Assembly (NCBI RefSeq): GCF_010685995.1
Contig: NZ_JAAGWK010000015.1
Location: 105,002-169,001 of the forward strand
Source: Goekera deserti
GTDB taxonomy: Bacteria > Actinomycetota > Actinomycetes > Mycobacteriales > Geodermatophilaceae
Reading direction: 5' to 3'
DNA: 64,000 bases
In this document: piece by piece, positions 56,508 through 64,000 of the stretch
Layout: every line of letters begins with the position of its first letter
How positions within the stretch are numbered: the first letter of the stretch is position 1
The notes under the pieces: generated by a model
Database searches by the model: none
Told to the model about the DNA's origin: nothing
What the model saw: only the letters and a program-made list of their open reading frames with translations
Translations under genes and position numbers: made by a program

Positions 56508-57185
56508 TTAGAGATTCCCGTCGAGGTCGTCCAGTTCTCCACGGCCGCTCGCCGTGTGGAACTCGATGGTCTTTTCCTCGTCTTTGGTGCCCTCCATGGC
56601 ATCGACGAGAAGGTTGGCGAAGTCGACTTCCTTACCACCGATGACGGCACGCCAGTTGTAGGCCTTCAGGGCACGGTTCATGGCGACGCGGTTGAAGTAC
56701 TTGCGCGCCCGGCGAGTGGAGAAGGCGTAGTGAGCAGTCCCTGCGCGTCGACTGCGAATCAGCATGAGCTGAAGCTCTGTGAAGGCGTTTCGGCCGTCGT
56801 CGAGGTGCTGGCCAGGGATGTTGTCCTCGAATGCGGAATGCAGCACGACCAGGAACAGTCGGTGACGGACGACGAATGCCCAGCCCACGCGCCCCTTGAG
56901 TCCAGCGACGATGTCCGCCATCTTGATCTCTACGACGCCGAGGCTTCTCAGTTCCGCCACGGGGATGCGCTTGAGAATCTTGGCGATGAGGAGACGCGCC
57001 TCGGCGACATCCTCGCCGTCTTCGATGTAGGCCAGGGTCTCGTCGGCGATGTCGGTGACGTTTTCACCGGTGTCGTTCGGATCGGACCATCGGACGTTGA
57101 CGAGGTCGGTCCATCTCGGGTCGACGATGAGGTCGTGGAACACGCGCGGTGCTTGAGAGGCACCGGTGCGCGGGGGGTTGGTCAT
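56508..57185 (-). CDS. Unknown protein paired with the recombinase-domain gene
   Basis: A 225-aa protein. ATG 57185 is preceded by AGGAG with 6 bases spacing; the longer frame to 57317 is rejected. Segments include VAEARLLIAKILKRIPVAEL, VRHRLFLVVLHSAFEDNIPG and GRNAFTELQLMLIRSRRAGT. The order and size would fit the catalytic half of a split serine recombinase, but I see no clear nucleophile motif (YxRxS), so this is a positional guess. It is 45 bases upstream of the next gene on the same strand. Confidence 0.5.
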   Translation of the reverse strand: MTNPPRTGASQAPRVFHDLIVDPRWTDLVNVRWSDPNDTGENVTDIADETLAYIEDGEDVAEARLLIAKILKRIPVAELRSLGVVEIKMADIVAGLKGRVGWAFVVRHRLFLVVLHSAFEDNIPGQHLDDGRNAFTELQLMLIRSRRAGTAHYAFSTRRARKYFNRVAMNRALKAYNWRAVIGGKEVDFANLLVDAMEGTKDEEKTIEFHTASGRGELDDLDGNL

Positions 57186-57533
57186 GGGGGGCTCCTGGGT
57201 CGAGTCGTTCGGGACTCGACCGACCGTGCGGAGCCGATCGCTGCGTGCATCCATCTCTGCTGCTACCTCCGGACTAGACATCTGGTCCGGTGGCAGCGGG
57301 ACATGGGAAGCGCCCATCGTTTCTGCAGCTCAGTGCTGAGGAGCCCGTGGCGGCACGGCTGGGCGGGCCGTGCTCGGGCCCGGGCCGTCAGTCGGATCCA
57401 CCCCGATTGCGCTGGCCGCGCCGGGGCCGCACGCTCCCGCGCGACTGCCTTGCCGGAGGGACGGCGGTACGAGCGCCAGGACGTCACCGGCAACCTTGGA
57501 TACCGCGTGCACCGTCTCGTCGGGAGACAAGAA

Positions 57534-57570
57534 CAAGGGGGCGCCCCACAGTTCTGGGGGCGCCCCCTTG
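57534..57570. terminator. Strong 14-bp terminator hairpin
   Basis: Perfect inverted repeat with arms 57534-57547 and 57557-57570 and a 9-base loop. On the minus strand it lies about 70 bases after the stop at 57638 and is followed by a T-rich TTCTTGTC, so it terminates the zinc-ribbon gene. The rest of the gap 57186-57637 holds only short doubtful frames. Confidence 0.8.
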
Positions 57571-57637
57571 CCGTCGCTTCACGATGGCGGCCCGTCTCGT
57601 GGTGGCAACGTTCCGTTGGTGAAGGGGCCCGTGCCGG

Positions 57638-58093
57638 TTAGTCGTGGGCAGCTTCCTCGTACAGGCGCTTCCAGTAGGTGGCGGCCTCGACTGCGCGCCA
57701 CACGCCGTCCGAGAGACTGCACTCCTCGGACAGGAAGCCCGCCTCTACCAGCGATTCGCGAATGTCATCCAGGTCTCCCCGCGCGTCGGCGAGCTGGTCG
57801 CCCATCATCCACAGCAGACGTGCACGGTGTCGTGCCACCGCCGGCGCCGTCTGCACAGGCGCGATGTCTTCGAGCGGTTCGGTTCCGAGGGGGAGCCCGA
57901 CGATGGCCAGCATGTCGGTGTCGATGAGGAATCGGGCATCCCCCATTCGGCCGGCCTTGCGCAGGGCAGTGGATGCACGGGCGCCGGCGCGCATCATGCA
58001 GTCGGTACACACCGTGGGAAAGACGATGCTTCGCGGAATGTCGAGACCGCACGACGGGCAGGCGGCGGGACACGTGTTATCGGGGGTGGGCAT
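57638..58093 (-). CDS. Small zinc-ribbon island protein
   Basis: A 151-aa protein starting MPTPDNTCPAACPSCGLDIP. Paired cysteines CPSC and CTDC (residues about 12-33) form a zinc ribbon; a helical C-terminal domain follows (LLWMMGDQLADARGDLDDIR). ATG 58093 has AAGGAG 6 bases upstream. Function unknown. It is monocistronic, ended by the 57534 hairpin. Confidence 0.6.
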   Translation of the reverse strand: MPTPDNTCPAACPSCGLDIPRSIVFPTVCTDCMMRAGARASTALRKAGRMGDARFLIDTDMLAIVGLPLGTEPLEDIAPVQTAPAVARHRARLLWMMGDQLADARGDLDDIRESLVEAGFLSEECSLSDGVWRAVEAATYWKRLYEEAAHD

Positions 58094-58474
58094 TGCGTGC
58101 TCCTTGCGCGGTGGTGGGCTGGCCTTTCGCCTGCCGATGACGCGAACCGTCCGGTGCCCCGTTGGATGCGCAGTCGCCCCCGGTCGATCGTCCATTCCGC
58201 CACCTCGGCATCACTGACGCTCAACGCGGCAGAAACCGCGCGCGGGGTTCACGCAGGTCCGCCTGGCCTGGCGCGCCACCGTTGCTCGTCCCGGCGTATC
58301 GGCGGCGGTGAGGCTGGGGGAGTGGGCGGCCGGCGCAGCCAACGTGACCCCGTAGCGGCACTGACCTGCTCGCCATGGCGCCGTGCTTCGGACCTCGGCG
58401 TCGTCGACCCGTAGGCACCGGGGGAGCCCGGCTCTCTGGTGGACCCGCTAACGCTGTCAGTCCTCTGCGGCACG

Positions 58475-58969
58475 ATGCCGGGCATGGCCGGGACTGGATC
58501 GCCACCGCCCGCTGACTACGGGCAGCTGCTCGGTGACGTGCGCGAGCAGCTGCACTCCTCACGTGCCGCGGCGCACCGTGCGGTCAACGCCGAGATGCAG
58601 GCGCTCTACCGGACCATCGGCCGCAGCCTGCTCGGGCGCATGCGCGAAGGCTGGTCGGTGGATGTCGTGGAGAAGTTGGGCGTCGACCTGCGTGCGCAGT
58701 TCCCCAACAGCATCGCCTTCTCGCCCTCCAACCTCGACTACATGCGCCGCTTCGCCGAGGCGTGGCCTGATCCGGCCGCCCCGCTGCTGGAGCAACTGCC
58801 CTGGGGACACATTCGGGTGCTGCTGGACGAGGTGGCCGAACCGCAGCTTCGGGATTGGTACGCCGCCGCGGCGGTGCGGCACGGCTGGTCACAGGACGTG
58901 TTGCTCAACCAGATCAAGGCCGGCAGTCACCGGCGAACGCCGCCCGCCGACAGCTCCCTTTCGCCGTAG
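58475..58969 (+). pseudogene. Truncated YhcG/DUF1016 nuclease-family gene
   Basis: Encodes only the N-terminal DUF1016 domain: NAEMQALYRTIGRSLLGRM, LGVDLRAQFPNSIAFSPSNL, DYMRRFAEAWPD, LEQLPWGHIRVLLDEVAEPQ, VRHGWSQDVLLNQIKAG, after which the sequence degenerates and stops. Intact YhcG-type proteins are about 340 aa, with a C-terminal PD-(D/E)xK nuclease domain that is absent here. ATG at 58475 or 58484 is the likely start. The remaining domain is well preserved, so a stand-alone role cannot be excluded. Confidence 0.7.
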
Positions 58970-59043
58970 CGACGCAGCCGCGAGCTGGCGAGCACCGTGT
59001 CGGCGGGTTTCCGGTCGAGAGCTTCCGCCCGCTGCGTCCCGGG

Positions 59044-60789
59044 TCAGTCGCCGTCCTGGCCCCGGAGCCAGTCACGGATCAGCTTGATGATCTCCTGCGG
59101 CCGGGGAGCGGCGGCGTAGACGCGGAACTCCCGGTAGCGGGGGTGGTCGATGTCCAAGGCCCGTAGGTCGTCTTCCCGGAGGCGTGCGACGTAGTAGCCG
59201 GCGGCCAGCAGGTCGCGGCTCTTTGAGGTGTCCACGAGCACCTTGGGTTCGGCGCGATGCCAGTACGCGCCGTCGTACTCGATGACCACACGCCGGCTGA
59301 CGGTGGTCACCAGGACGTCGACGGTCCAGCTCTTGCGCGCGGTGAACGCAGGTTCGCGGAGCAATGCGTTGGACCGCGCGTCCCCGAGCAGCTCGTTGGC
59401 CGCGGCGTAGTGGTCCAACTCGATCCTGGACTTCCCGGTTGGCCGGCACTCCGGGCACTCTGCGCCGGCGGAGCGGGACGGCAGCGACATCTGCCAGACA
59501 TGGTCCGGGTTGGTCGCGCACACCCACTCCGGCACGAAGTTGGTGTTCGCGTATGGCCGCACGTGCCAGGCGGTGACCGGGTTGGCGGGACTCCACTCCG
59601 CCGCCAGGCCGGGGTCGCACCAGGCCAAGGCGCCAAGGATGGTGCGACACCGGGGGCAGCGCAGCCGTTGGTACTTGTCGCGGGCGCGCACCGTTTCCTG
59701 CCACTCGTGACCGCAACAATCCGCGCGCCACCACATCTTGCGCTGGGAGTCCCACGGGACGTTGTGCGGCGTGTACTTGCCGTTGCGGGTCGGGTGCCAC
59801 TGGGCGGCGATTTCGGGCAGGACGTCGGCCAGCCATTTGGGCTGAGCGCGGGTGGCCGCGGCTCGGCAGGCGGGGCAGCCGGCGTTGCGGAAGCGCAGCG
59901 GTGCGAGGCGGGGGTGATGACCGGCTGGGCACCGGAAGCGGTACTGCCCCCCGCCGGCAACCATCACTCCGCGTGGGTCCGCGTCGTCGGTCCACGCCGC
60001 CAGCAGCTCGGGCACGTCGGCGACCGGCGTGGTCTTGAGGCGCTCGTACTCCCGACTCCACTCGGCTGAGCGTCGGGCGCTGCACGCCGGGCACGAGGGC
60101 CGCTCGGCCATCAGGTAGATCTGCTTCTCGAACCGCAGGTCGCAGACAGGGCAGCGCCAGTGGGCGGCGCGGGTGGCGCGCACGGTGACTGTTGCCAGGG
60201 TGCGCTCGTCGTTCGCCGCGTGGTCCCACCAGTCCAGCGCCTCGGCACCGGAGTCGGCGAGCCGAACCTTGCCGGCCGGCTTGTCGGTGGGATGGGTGGA
60301 GCGCGTGTTGCGGGAGCAGACGCAGCCCCACCCGAAGTCGCTCATGCGGGCGGCCTGGATCTTGCCGCACCAGCGGCACTTGCCGAGGACGGGCTCGTGG
60401 CCCTCGGTGACCGGCGCGAGAGTGTCGAGGAGTTCCCAGCCGTTGGCGTCCAAGTGCTGTGCGACCTGCTCACGGGTGTACACCCGCGGCTCGTACCAGT
60501 ACTCAGTGCGCCTGTCGGCGGCCCATGCCTTCCAGAAGCAGGCGCGGCAGGTGCGTTCGCGGGTCCGGTTCCTCTCGACCGTGTAGGTCAGCCTGTAGTG
60601 GGCCTGGACGCCGCAGGTCAAGCAGCGAGTGAGCCGGTCCTTCTCGGGGCCGGGGAACGGTTCGACCGCCTCCAGGCCACCGGTGCGCAGGATGACGTCG
60701 ATGCACTCGCTGCACCAAGCCGGCTTGGTTCTCGTCGTGAACGCTGCCTGCCGGGTGCATCCGACGGTCGAACACTCCTGGACCCGCAC
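59044..60789 (-). CDS. Multi-zinc-ribbon protein with C-terminal Vsr/DUF559-like nuclease domain
   Basis: A 581-aa protein from GTG 60789; a GTG at 60918 would add 43 residues with poorer codon bias. Repeated zinc ribbons of the DUF4379 kind run through it (CRWCGKIQAARMSDFGWGCV; WRCPVCDLRFEKQIYLMAER; FRCPAGHHPRLAPLRFRNAG; CPRCRTILGALAWCDPGLAA). The last 130 residues are a restriction-like fold: SWTVDVLVTTVSRRVVIEYD then GAYWH, and GYYVARLREDDLRAL, as in Vsr and DUF559 nucleases (Asp, EYDG, His). It is divergent from the exonuclease gene. A DNA-nicking or defence role is plausible. Confidence 0.7.
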   Translation of the reverse strand: MRVQECSTVGCTRQAAFTTRTKPAWCSECIDVILRTGGLEAVEPFPGPEKDRLTRCLTCGVQAHYRLTYTVERNRTRERTCRACFWKAWAADRRTEYWYEPRVYTREQVAQHLDANGWELLDTLAPVTEGHEPVLGKCRWCGKIQAARMSDFGWGCVCSRNTRSTHPTDKPAGKVRLADSGAEALDWWDHAANDERTLATVTVRATRAAHWRCPVCDLRFEKQIYLMAERPSCPACSARRSAEWSREYERLKTTPVADVPELLAAWTDDADPRGVMVAGGGQYRFRCPAGHHPRLAPLRFRNAGCPACRAAATRAQPKWLADVLPEIAAQWHPTRNGKYTPHNVPWDSQRKMWWRADCCGHEWQETVRARDKYQRLRCPRCRTILGALAWCDPGLAAEWSPANPVTAWHVRPYANTNFVPEWVCATNPDHVWQMSLPSRSAGAECPECRPTGKSRIELDHYAAANELLGDARSNALLREPAFTARKSWTVDVLVTTVSRRVVIEYDGAYWHRAEPKVLVDTSKSRDLLAAGYYVARLREDDLRALDIDHPRYREFRVYAAAPRPQEIIKLIRDWLRGQDGD

Positions 60790-60988
60790 ATCTACACCTT
60801 CGGCAGCGCGGGGCGTGTGCTGAAGGTGATCGGTCAAGTCGGCAGCGGACCGGGACGCCTGCCGCGGAGCATCGGGCGTGGACTCGTCTGCCGAGCACAC
60901 CGGTCCCGGCTGGCTCACCCGCCCCAGTCGGTGGCCCGCTGTCCGTCACGGTCGGGATACGGTCCGTCACCTCAAACCGGGAGGGGAC

Positions 60989-62623
60989 ATGGACGAGGGC
61001 AGCCGCGTACTCGCGATCGTGGACCAGGTGGACGATGCACCCGTCGTCTGGTGGGTAGACATGGGACCCAAGATCGCCAGCATGACCAGGCTCTGCGGAG
61101 CATGGGTGCTGGACGGGGATGACCGCATGCAGACGCTCCGGGCGCTGACCGCGTCCCGCGTCATCGTGGCGACCGCGAGCGGACAGGCGTTGCTCGATGC
61201 CCAGCAGGTCGTGCCCGATCGGATTCTCGACACCGACGCCACCCTCACCGCCGTCATGGCGGTCCGCGACGAGCTGCAGACTGTGTACGAGAAGGCCGAG
61301 GCGGCCAGGAGGACCACGCTGACGCCGCCGCGCTGGCCATCCCTCCTGGAGCCGCTGGACACCGAGACCGCGTCGACGCCCGGCGGCGATCCCCGCACCT
61401 CACGGGCCCTGGGCATCGCCCAGTGGCTGCATTCACTGTGCGCTGCCTGGGACACCATCGAGGAGCAGCGGCTCGCCCGCCCGTACATGCGTCCCCTCGG
61501 CGGCCCCGCCACCCGCGGGCTGCCGGTCATCTACCGCGACACGTGGCCCGATCCGGTCCGCCACGAGCCGGCTCTGTCTGTGGAGGCGCCCGAGGTTGCT
61601 GCGCTTGTGCCGGCACCGCGCACGTCGGTGGAGGACGCGGCAGCGTCGACGCTGGTGCCACTCGAAGCGCTGGACTTCGTTGCCATCGACGTCGAGACCG
61701 CCAACGCACACCGCGGCTCAATCTGCGCCATTGGTGCGGCCGTGGTCCGCGGCGGCGTCGTGGTGTCCACCCACTCGTGGCTGGTGCGTCCGCCCGCCGG
61801 CCTGGACGCCTTCGACAGGATCAACGTCCGTCTGCACGGCATCACCGCGGACATGGTCGCTGACCAGCCCTCCTTCGCCGAGCGGCTGGACCAGCTCGTG
61901 GAGGTTGCCGGAGGCCTGACCCTCGTCGCGCATAACGCGGCCTTCGACATCGGCGCGCTCCGCGAGGCCTGCCTGGTCGCCGACAAGGAGTGGCCGACCG
62001 CCGACTACGCCTGCTCGCTGATCCTGGCGCGGCGGGCGCTGGACCTGATCTCCTACCGCCTGCCGATCGTGGCTGCCGAGTGCGGTGTCGACGCCGGGCG
62101 CCACCACGAAGCCGGCGCCGATGCGCGCGCGTGCGCGCAGGTCGTCATCGAGATCGCGCGGCGCCGCAACGTCGGGACCCTGGCCGAGCTCCTTACCGAC
62201 CTGCATGTGCTGGCCGGCCGGCTGGACGCCGCGGCCTGGCGCGGCTGCCACAGCACCCTCGGCTCCGCGGGCATAGGGCTCATCCGGCCGGAGACCGCCG
62301 TCGACGCCGACCCCGAGCACCCGCTGTACGGCCACGTCCTCGTCTTCACCGGCGCGCTGAGCATCCGCCGGCAGGACGCCTGGGACGCCGCCGCCCGGTG
62401 CGGTGCCGTGGTCGAGAAGACCGTGACGAAGCGAACCACGATGCTCGTCGTCGGGGACGGCTTCACCGGCAGTGACCCCGCCGACTTCACCACCGGCAAG
62501 GCGGCCAAGGCGGTGCAGCTACGCGACAACGGCCAGCGCATCGAGGTCCTCACCGAAGCTGACCTCGTCCAACTTCTCGCCGATGCACAGACCTTCGGGG
62601 TTCGGGAGGCGGTCGTCGTCTGA
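60989..62623 (+). CDS. DEDDh 3'-5' exonuclease with C-terminal BRCT domain
   Basis: A 544-aa protein. ATG 60989 follows GAGGGGAC. Residues about 1-220 are an unrecognised N-terminal domain (VVWWVDMGPKIASMTRLCGA). Residues about 230-400 are a DnaQ-like exonuclease: ExoI FVAIDVETANAHRG (Asp-x-Glu), ExoII VAHNAAFDIGALREA (Asp), ExoIII HHEAGADARACAQV (His and Asp). Residues about 450-540 are a BRCT domain (LYGHVLVFTGALSIRRQDAW; AAARCGAVVEKTVTKRTTML). The same exonuclease-BRCT pairing occurs in actinobacterial repair proteins. A hairpin follows at 62692. Confidence 0.85.
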   Translation: MDEGSRVLAIVDQVDDAPVVWWVDMGPKIASMTRLCGAWVLDGDDRMQTLRALTASRVIVATASGQALLDAQQVVPDRILDTDATLTAVMAVRDELQTVYEKAEAARRTTLTPPRWPSLLEPLDTETASTPGGDPRTSRALGIAQWLHSLCAAWDTIEEQRLARPYMRPLGGPATRGLPVIYRDTWPDPVRHEPALSVEAPEVAALVPAPRTSVEDAAASTLVPLEALDFVAIDVETANAHRGSICAIGAAVVRGGVVVSTHSWLVRPPAGLDAFDRINVRLHGITADMVADQPSFAERLDQLVEVAGGLTLVAHNAAFDIGALREACLVADKEWPTADYACSLILARRALDLISYRLPIVAAECGVDAGRHHEAGADARACAQVVIEIARRRNVGTLAELLTDLHVLAGRLDAAAWRGCHSTLGSAGIGLIRPETAVDADPEHPLYGHVLVFTGALSIRRQDAWDAAARCGAVVEKTVTKRTTMLVVGDGFTGSDPADFTTGKAAKAVQLRDNGQRIEVLTEADLVQLLADAQTFGVREAVVV

Positions 62624-62691
62624 CTGCCGGCCGGTGCACGACTGTCGAACACATCCCCGGCTGCAGGCGACACGATGCTGACGACATACAG

Positions 62692-62727
62692 CAGCGACCC
62701 CCTCCCAGGTCCGGGAGCGGGTCGCTG
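62692..62727. terminator. Terminator hairpin after the exonuclease gene
   Basis: Arms 62692-62706 and 62713-62727 pair over 14 of 15 positions with a single C-C mismatch and a 6-base loop, followed by TTGTGGTT. It ends 104 bases after the exonuclease stop. Confidence 0.7.
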
Positions 62728-62804
62728 TTGTGGTTGATCAGGCGGTCGGGATCGCCGCAGCCACGATGGGGAGAAGCTCCGGGGCGGTCAGCTTGAAGCG
62801 CGAT

Positions 62805-64000
62805 GTGGCAATCCGGAGCGGAGGGGCTGTACTAAAGCGTCAGCAATGGCCCACACTTTCTCGCCATGACCCCCCTCGCAGGTCGAAGCACGGGACGATC
62901 GCCGATCACCCTCGCCTCGCCGTGCAGTTCGACCCCGCGGCCAACGGGGGGTTGACCGCCGATCAGGTCAACGTCGGCACCAACGAGAGGCTGTGGTGGA
63001 GGTGCCCGGTCGCCGCTGATCATCGCTGGCAGGCCACCGGCGCGAACCGGCTGCGCGGCACCGGGTGTCCGTTCTGTGCCGGCCAGCAGTCCTCGGTGAC
63101 CAACAACCTGCTCAACTACCCGGAGCTGGTCGCCGAGTTCGACGTGGAGGCCAACGGCGGGCTCGCCCCCGCGCAGGTGGTCGCCACGACCACCAAGAAG
63201 GTGTGGTGGCGCTGTCCGGTCGCCGACGACCACCGGTGGCAGGCCAGGGGTGCAGACCGAGTCGCCGGGGCCGGCTGCCCGGCCTGCATCGGCCGGCAGC
63301 TGTCGGTGACAAACACCGTGGCCGCGTATCCGGAGCTGGCCGCGCAGTTCGACGTCGCCGCGAACGGCGGGCGCACCCCCGACCGGGTCATCGCCACCAC
63401 GAACGACCGCCTGTGGTGGGTCTGTCCGGTCGCCGACGACCACCGGTGGCGGGCCACCGGCAACAACCGGGTGCGTGGGGGCACGGGCTGTCCTGCCTGC
63501 GCCGGGCTGCAGGCGTCGGTGACGAACAGCCTGGCGCGATTCCCCGAGCTGGCCGCGCAGTTCGACGTGCAGGCGAACGGGGGGCGCACCCCCGACCAGG
63601 TCGTCGCCCTCACGATGAAGAAGCTGTGGTGGGCCTGCCCGGTCGCAGACGACCACCGCTGGCGGGCCCCCGGAGACAGCCGCGTCCGCGGCAGCGGCTG
63701 CCCCGCTTGCGCCGGCCGTCAGGTGTCGGTGACCAACAACCTGGCCCGGTTCCCCGAGCTGGCCGCGCAGTTCGACGTCGAGGCCAACGGCGGGCGCACT
63801 CCCGAGCAGGTCGTTGCCGGCACCCACGAGCTGCTCTGGTGGGCGTGCCCGGTCGCGCCCGACCACCGCTGGCGGGCACGCGCCCAGGCGCGGGTCGCCG
63901 GGGCTGGCTGCCCGGCCTGCTCTGGCCGTCAGGTGTCGGTGACCAACAACCTGGCCCGGTTCCCCGAGCTGGCCGCGCAGTTCGACGTCGAGGCCAACGG
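62805..64000 (+). CDS. Tandem zinc-ribbon (DUF4379-like) protein, C-terminus off the right edge
   Basis: The frame is open from before 62805 to the window end; GTG 62805 or ATG 62766 are possible starts, and neither has a strong ribosome binding site. From about residue 42 it is made of near-identical 70-residue units of the form SVTN-x5-PELAAQFD, ANGG, then LWW-x-CPVA-x-DHRW and GCPAC. Each has a CP...GCPAC zinc ribbon and conserved Trp. These are DUF4379/zinc-ribbon repeats, which in other proteins precede a Vsr-like nuclease domain; the end of this protein is not in the window. It is similar in kind to the protein at 59044-60789. Confidence 0.7.
   Translation, partial: MAIRSGGAVLKRQQWPTLSRHDPPRRSKHGTIADHPRLAVQFDPAANGGLTADQVNVGTNERLWWRCPVAADHRWQATGANRLRGTGCPFCAGQQSSVTNNLLNYPELVAEFDVEANGGLAPAQVVATTTKKVWWRCPVADDHRWQARGADRVAGAGCPACIGRQLSVTNTVAAYPELAAQFDVAANGGRTPDRVIATTNDRLWWVCPVADDHRWRATGNNRVRGGTGCPACAGLQASVTNSLARFPELAAQFDVQANGGRTPDQVVALTMKKLWWACPVADDHRWRAPGDSRVRGSGCPACAGRQVSVTNNLARFPELAAQFDVEANGGRTPEQVVAGTHELLWWACPVAPDHRWRARAQARVAGAGCPACSGRQVSVTNNLARFPELAAQFDVEAN
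63093..64000 (+). repeat. Tandem 210-base coding repeats
   Basis: Unit boundaries, taken at the Ser codon of SVTN, fall at 63093, 63303, 63516, 63726 and 63936, giving spacings of 210, 213, 210 and 210 bases. A partial unit precedes them (from about 62925). The last two units share long identical stretches, which points to recent unequal crossing-over. Confidence 0.85.

Noticed and set aside
57330..57536. Minus-strand 68-codon frame starting MFLSPDETVHAVSK
   Set aside because: Its only start is a TTG inside the terminator hairpin, and the second half is low-complexity; treated as chance or remnant.
62832..63866. A 344-codon minus-strand repetitive frame
   Set aside because: It is the reverse of the zinc-ribbon repeats; the plus strand carries the CP...GCPAC and Trp pattern.
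63093..64000. Tandem repeats considered as a CRISPR array or satellite DNA
   Set aside because: Units are 210 bases, contiguous and in frame, with conserved zinc-ribbon residues; there are no spacers.

Overview
The window is very GC-rich, uses GTG starts often, ends genes in ATGA/GTGA overlaps, and carries SigE-type sigma factors, ANTAR proteins and DHA2-type efflux pumps. This fits a high-GC actinobacterium, most likely a member of the Geodermatophilaceae (Blastococcus/Geodermatophilus/Modestobacter type). The family call is inference; no rRNA or tRNA gene was found to confirm it.

Left part, about 1-30 kb, looks like ordinary chromosome. Two divergent sigma/anti-sigma-like pairs (1-3337) are followed by an APC permease plus universal stress protein, a secreted aldose 1-epimerase, a truncated SDR gene, an FBP-type EF-G-binding protein, a glycosyltransferase-like protein and an NAD-dependent epimerase. 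A NodD/NahR-type LysR regulator then precedes a sugar-type ABC importer operon (14577-18366). A TetR repressor and a DHA2 pump diverge across two copies of a 14-bp palindrome. A second LysR diverges from a gene of unknown function. Four minus-strand genes include three GAF-ANTAR antiterminator-type regulators, one with an added STAS domain. After a second DHA2 pump come a decayed vapBC copy and an intact vapBC with its own palindromic operator.

Right part, about 30.6-64 kb, is an accessory island. It opens at a P-loop kinase gene cut off after its Walker A motif and a strong hairpin. Next come a tyrosine recombinase split by a frameshift, an AbrB-like gene split by a frameshift, an HNH-type gene, and a gene split by an in-frame TAG. 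Its core is a leftward operon (53416 to 36126) encoding a 2149-aa AAA/STAND-like ATPase, a metallo-beta-lactamase/beta-CASP protein, a DrmE-like protein, the DrmA helicase, DrmB (DUF1998) and DrmC (phospholipase D fold). This is a DISARM-type defence locus. It has no methyltransferase gene in the window and has two large partners that I do not know as standard DISARM components; it is the best candidate here for an undescribed system.

Further right are a possible split large serine recombinase (54246-57185), a small zinc-ribbon protein, a truncated YhcG/DUF1016 gene, a zinc-ribbon protein ending in a Vsr/DUF559-like nuclease domain, a DEDDh exonuclease with a C-terminal BRCT domain, and an array of 70-residue zinc-ribbon repeats running off the right edge. 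Several broken genes (beta-lactamase family, YhcG, kinase, integrase) mark the island as old and repeatedly rearranged.
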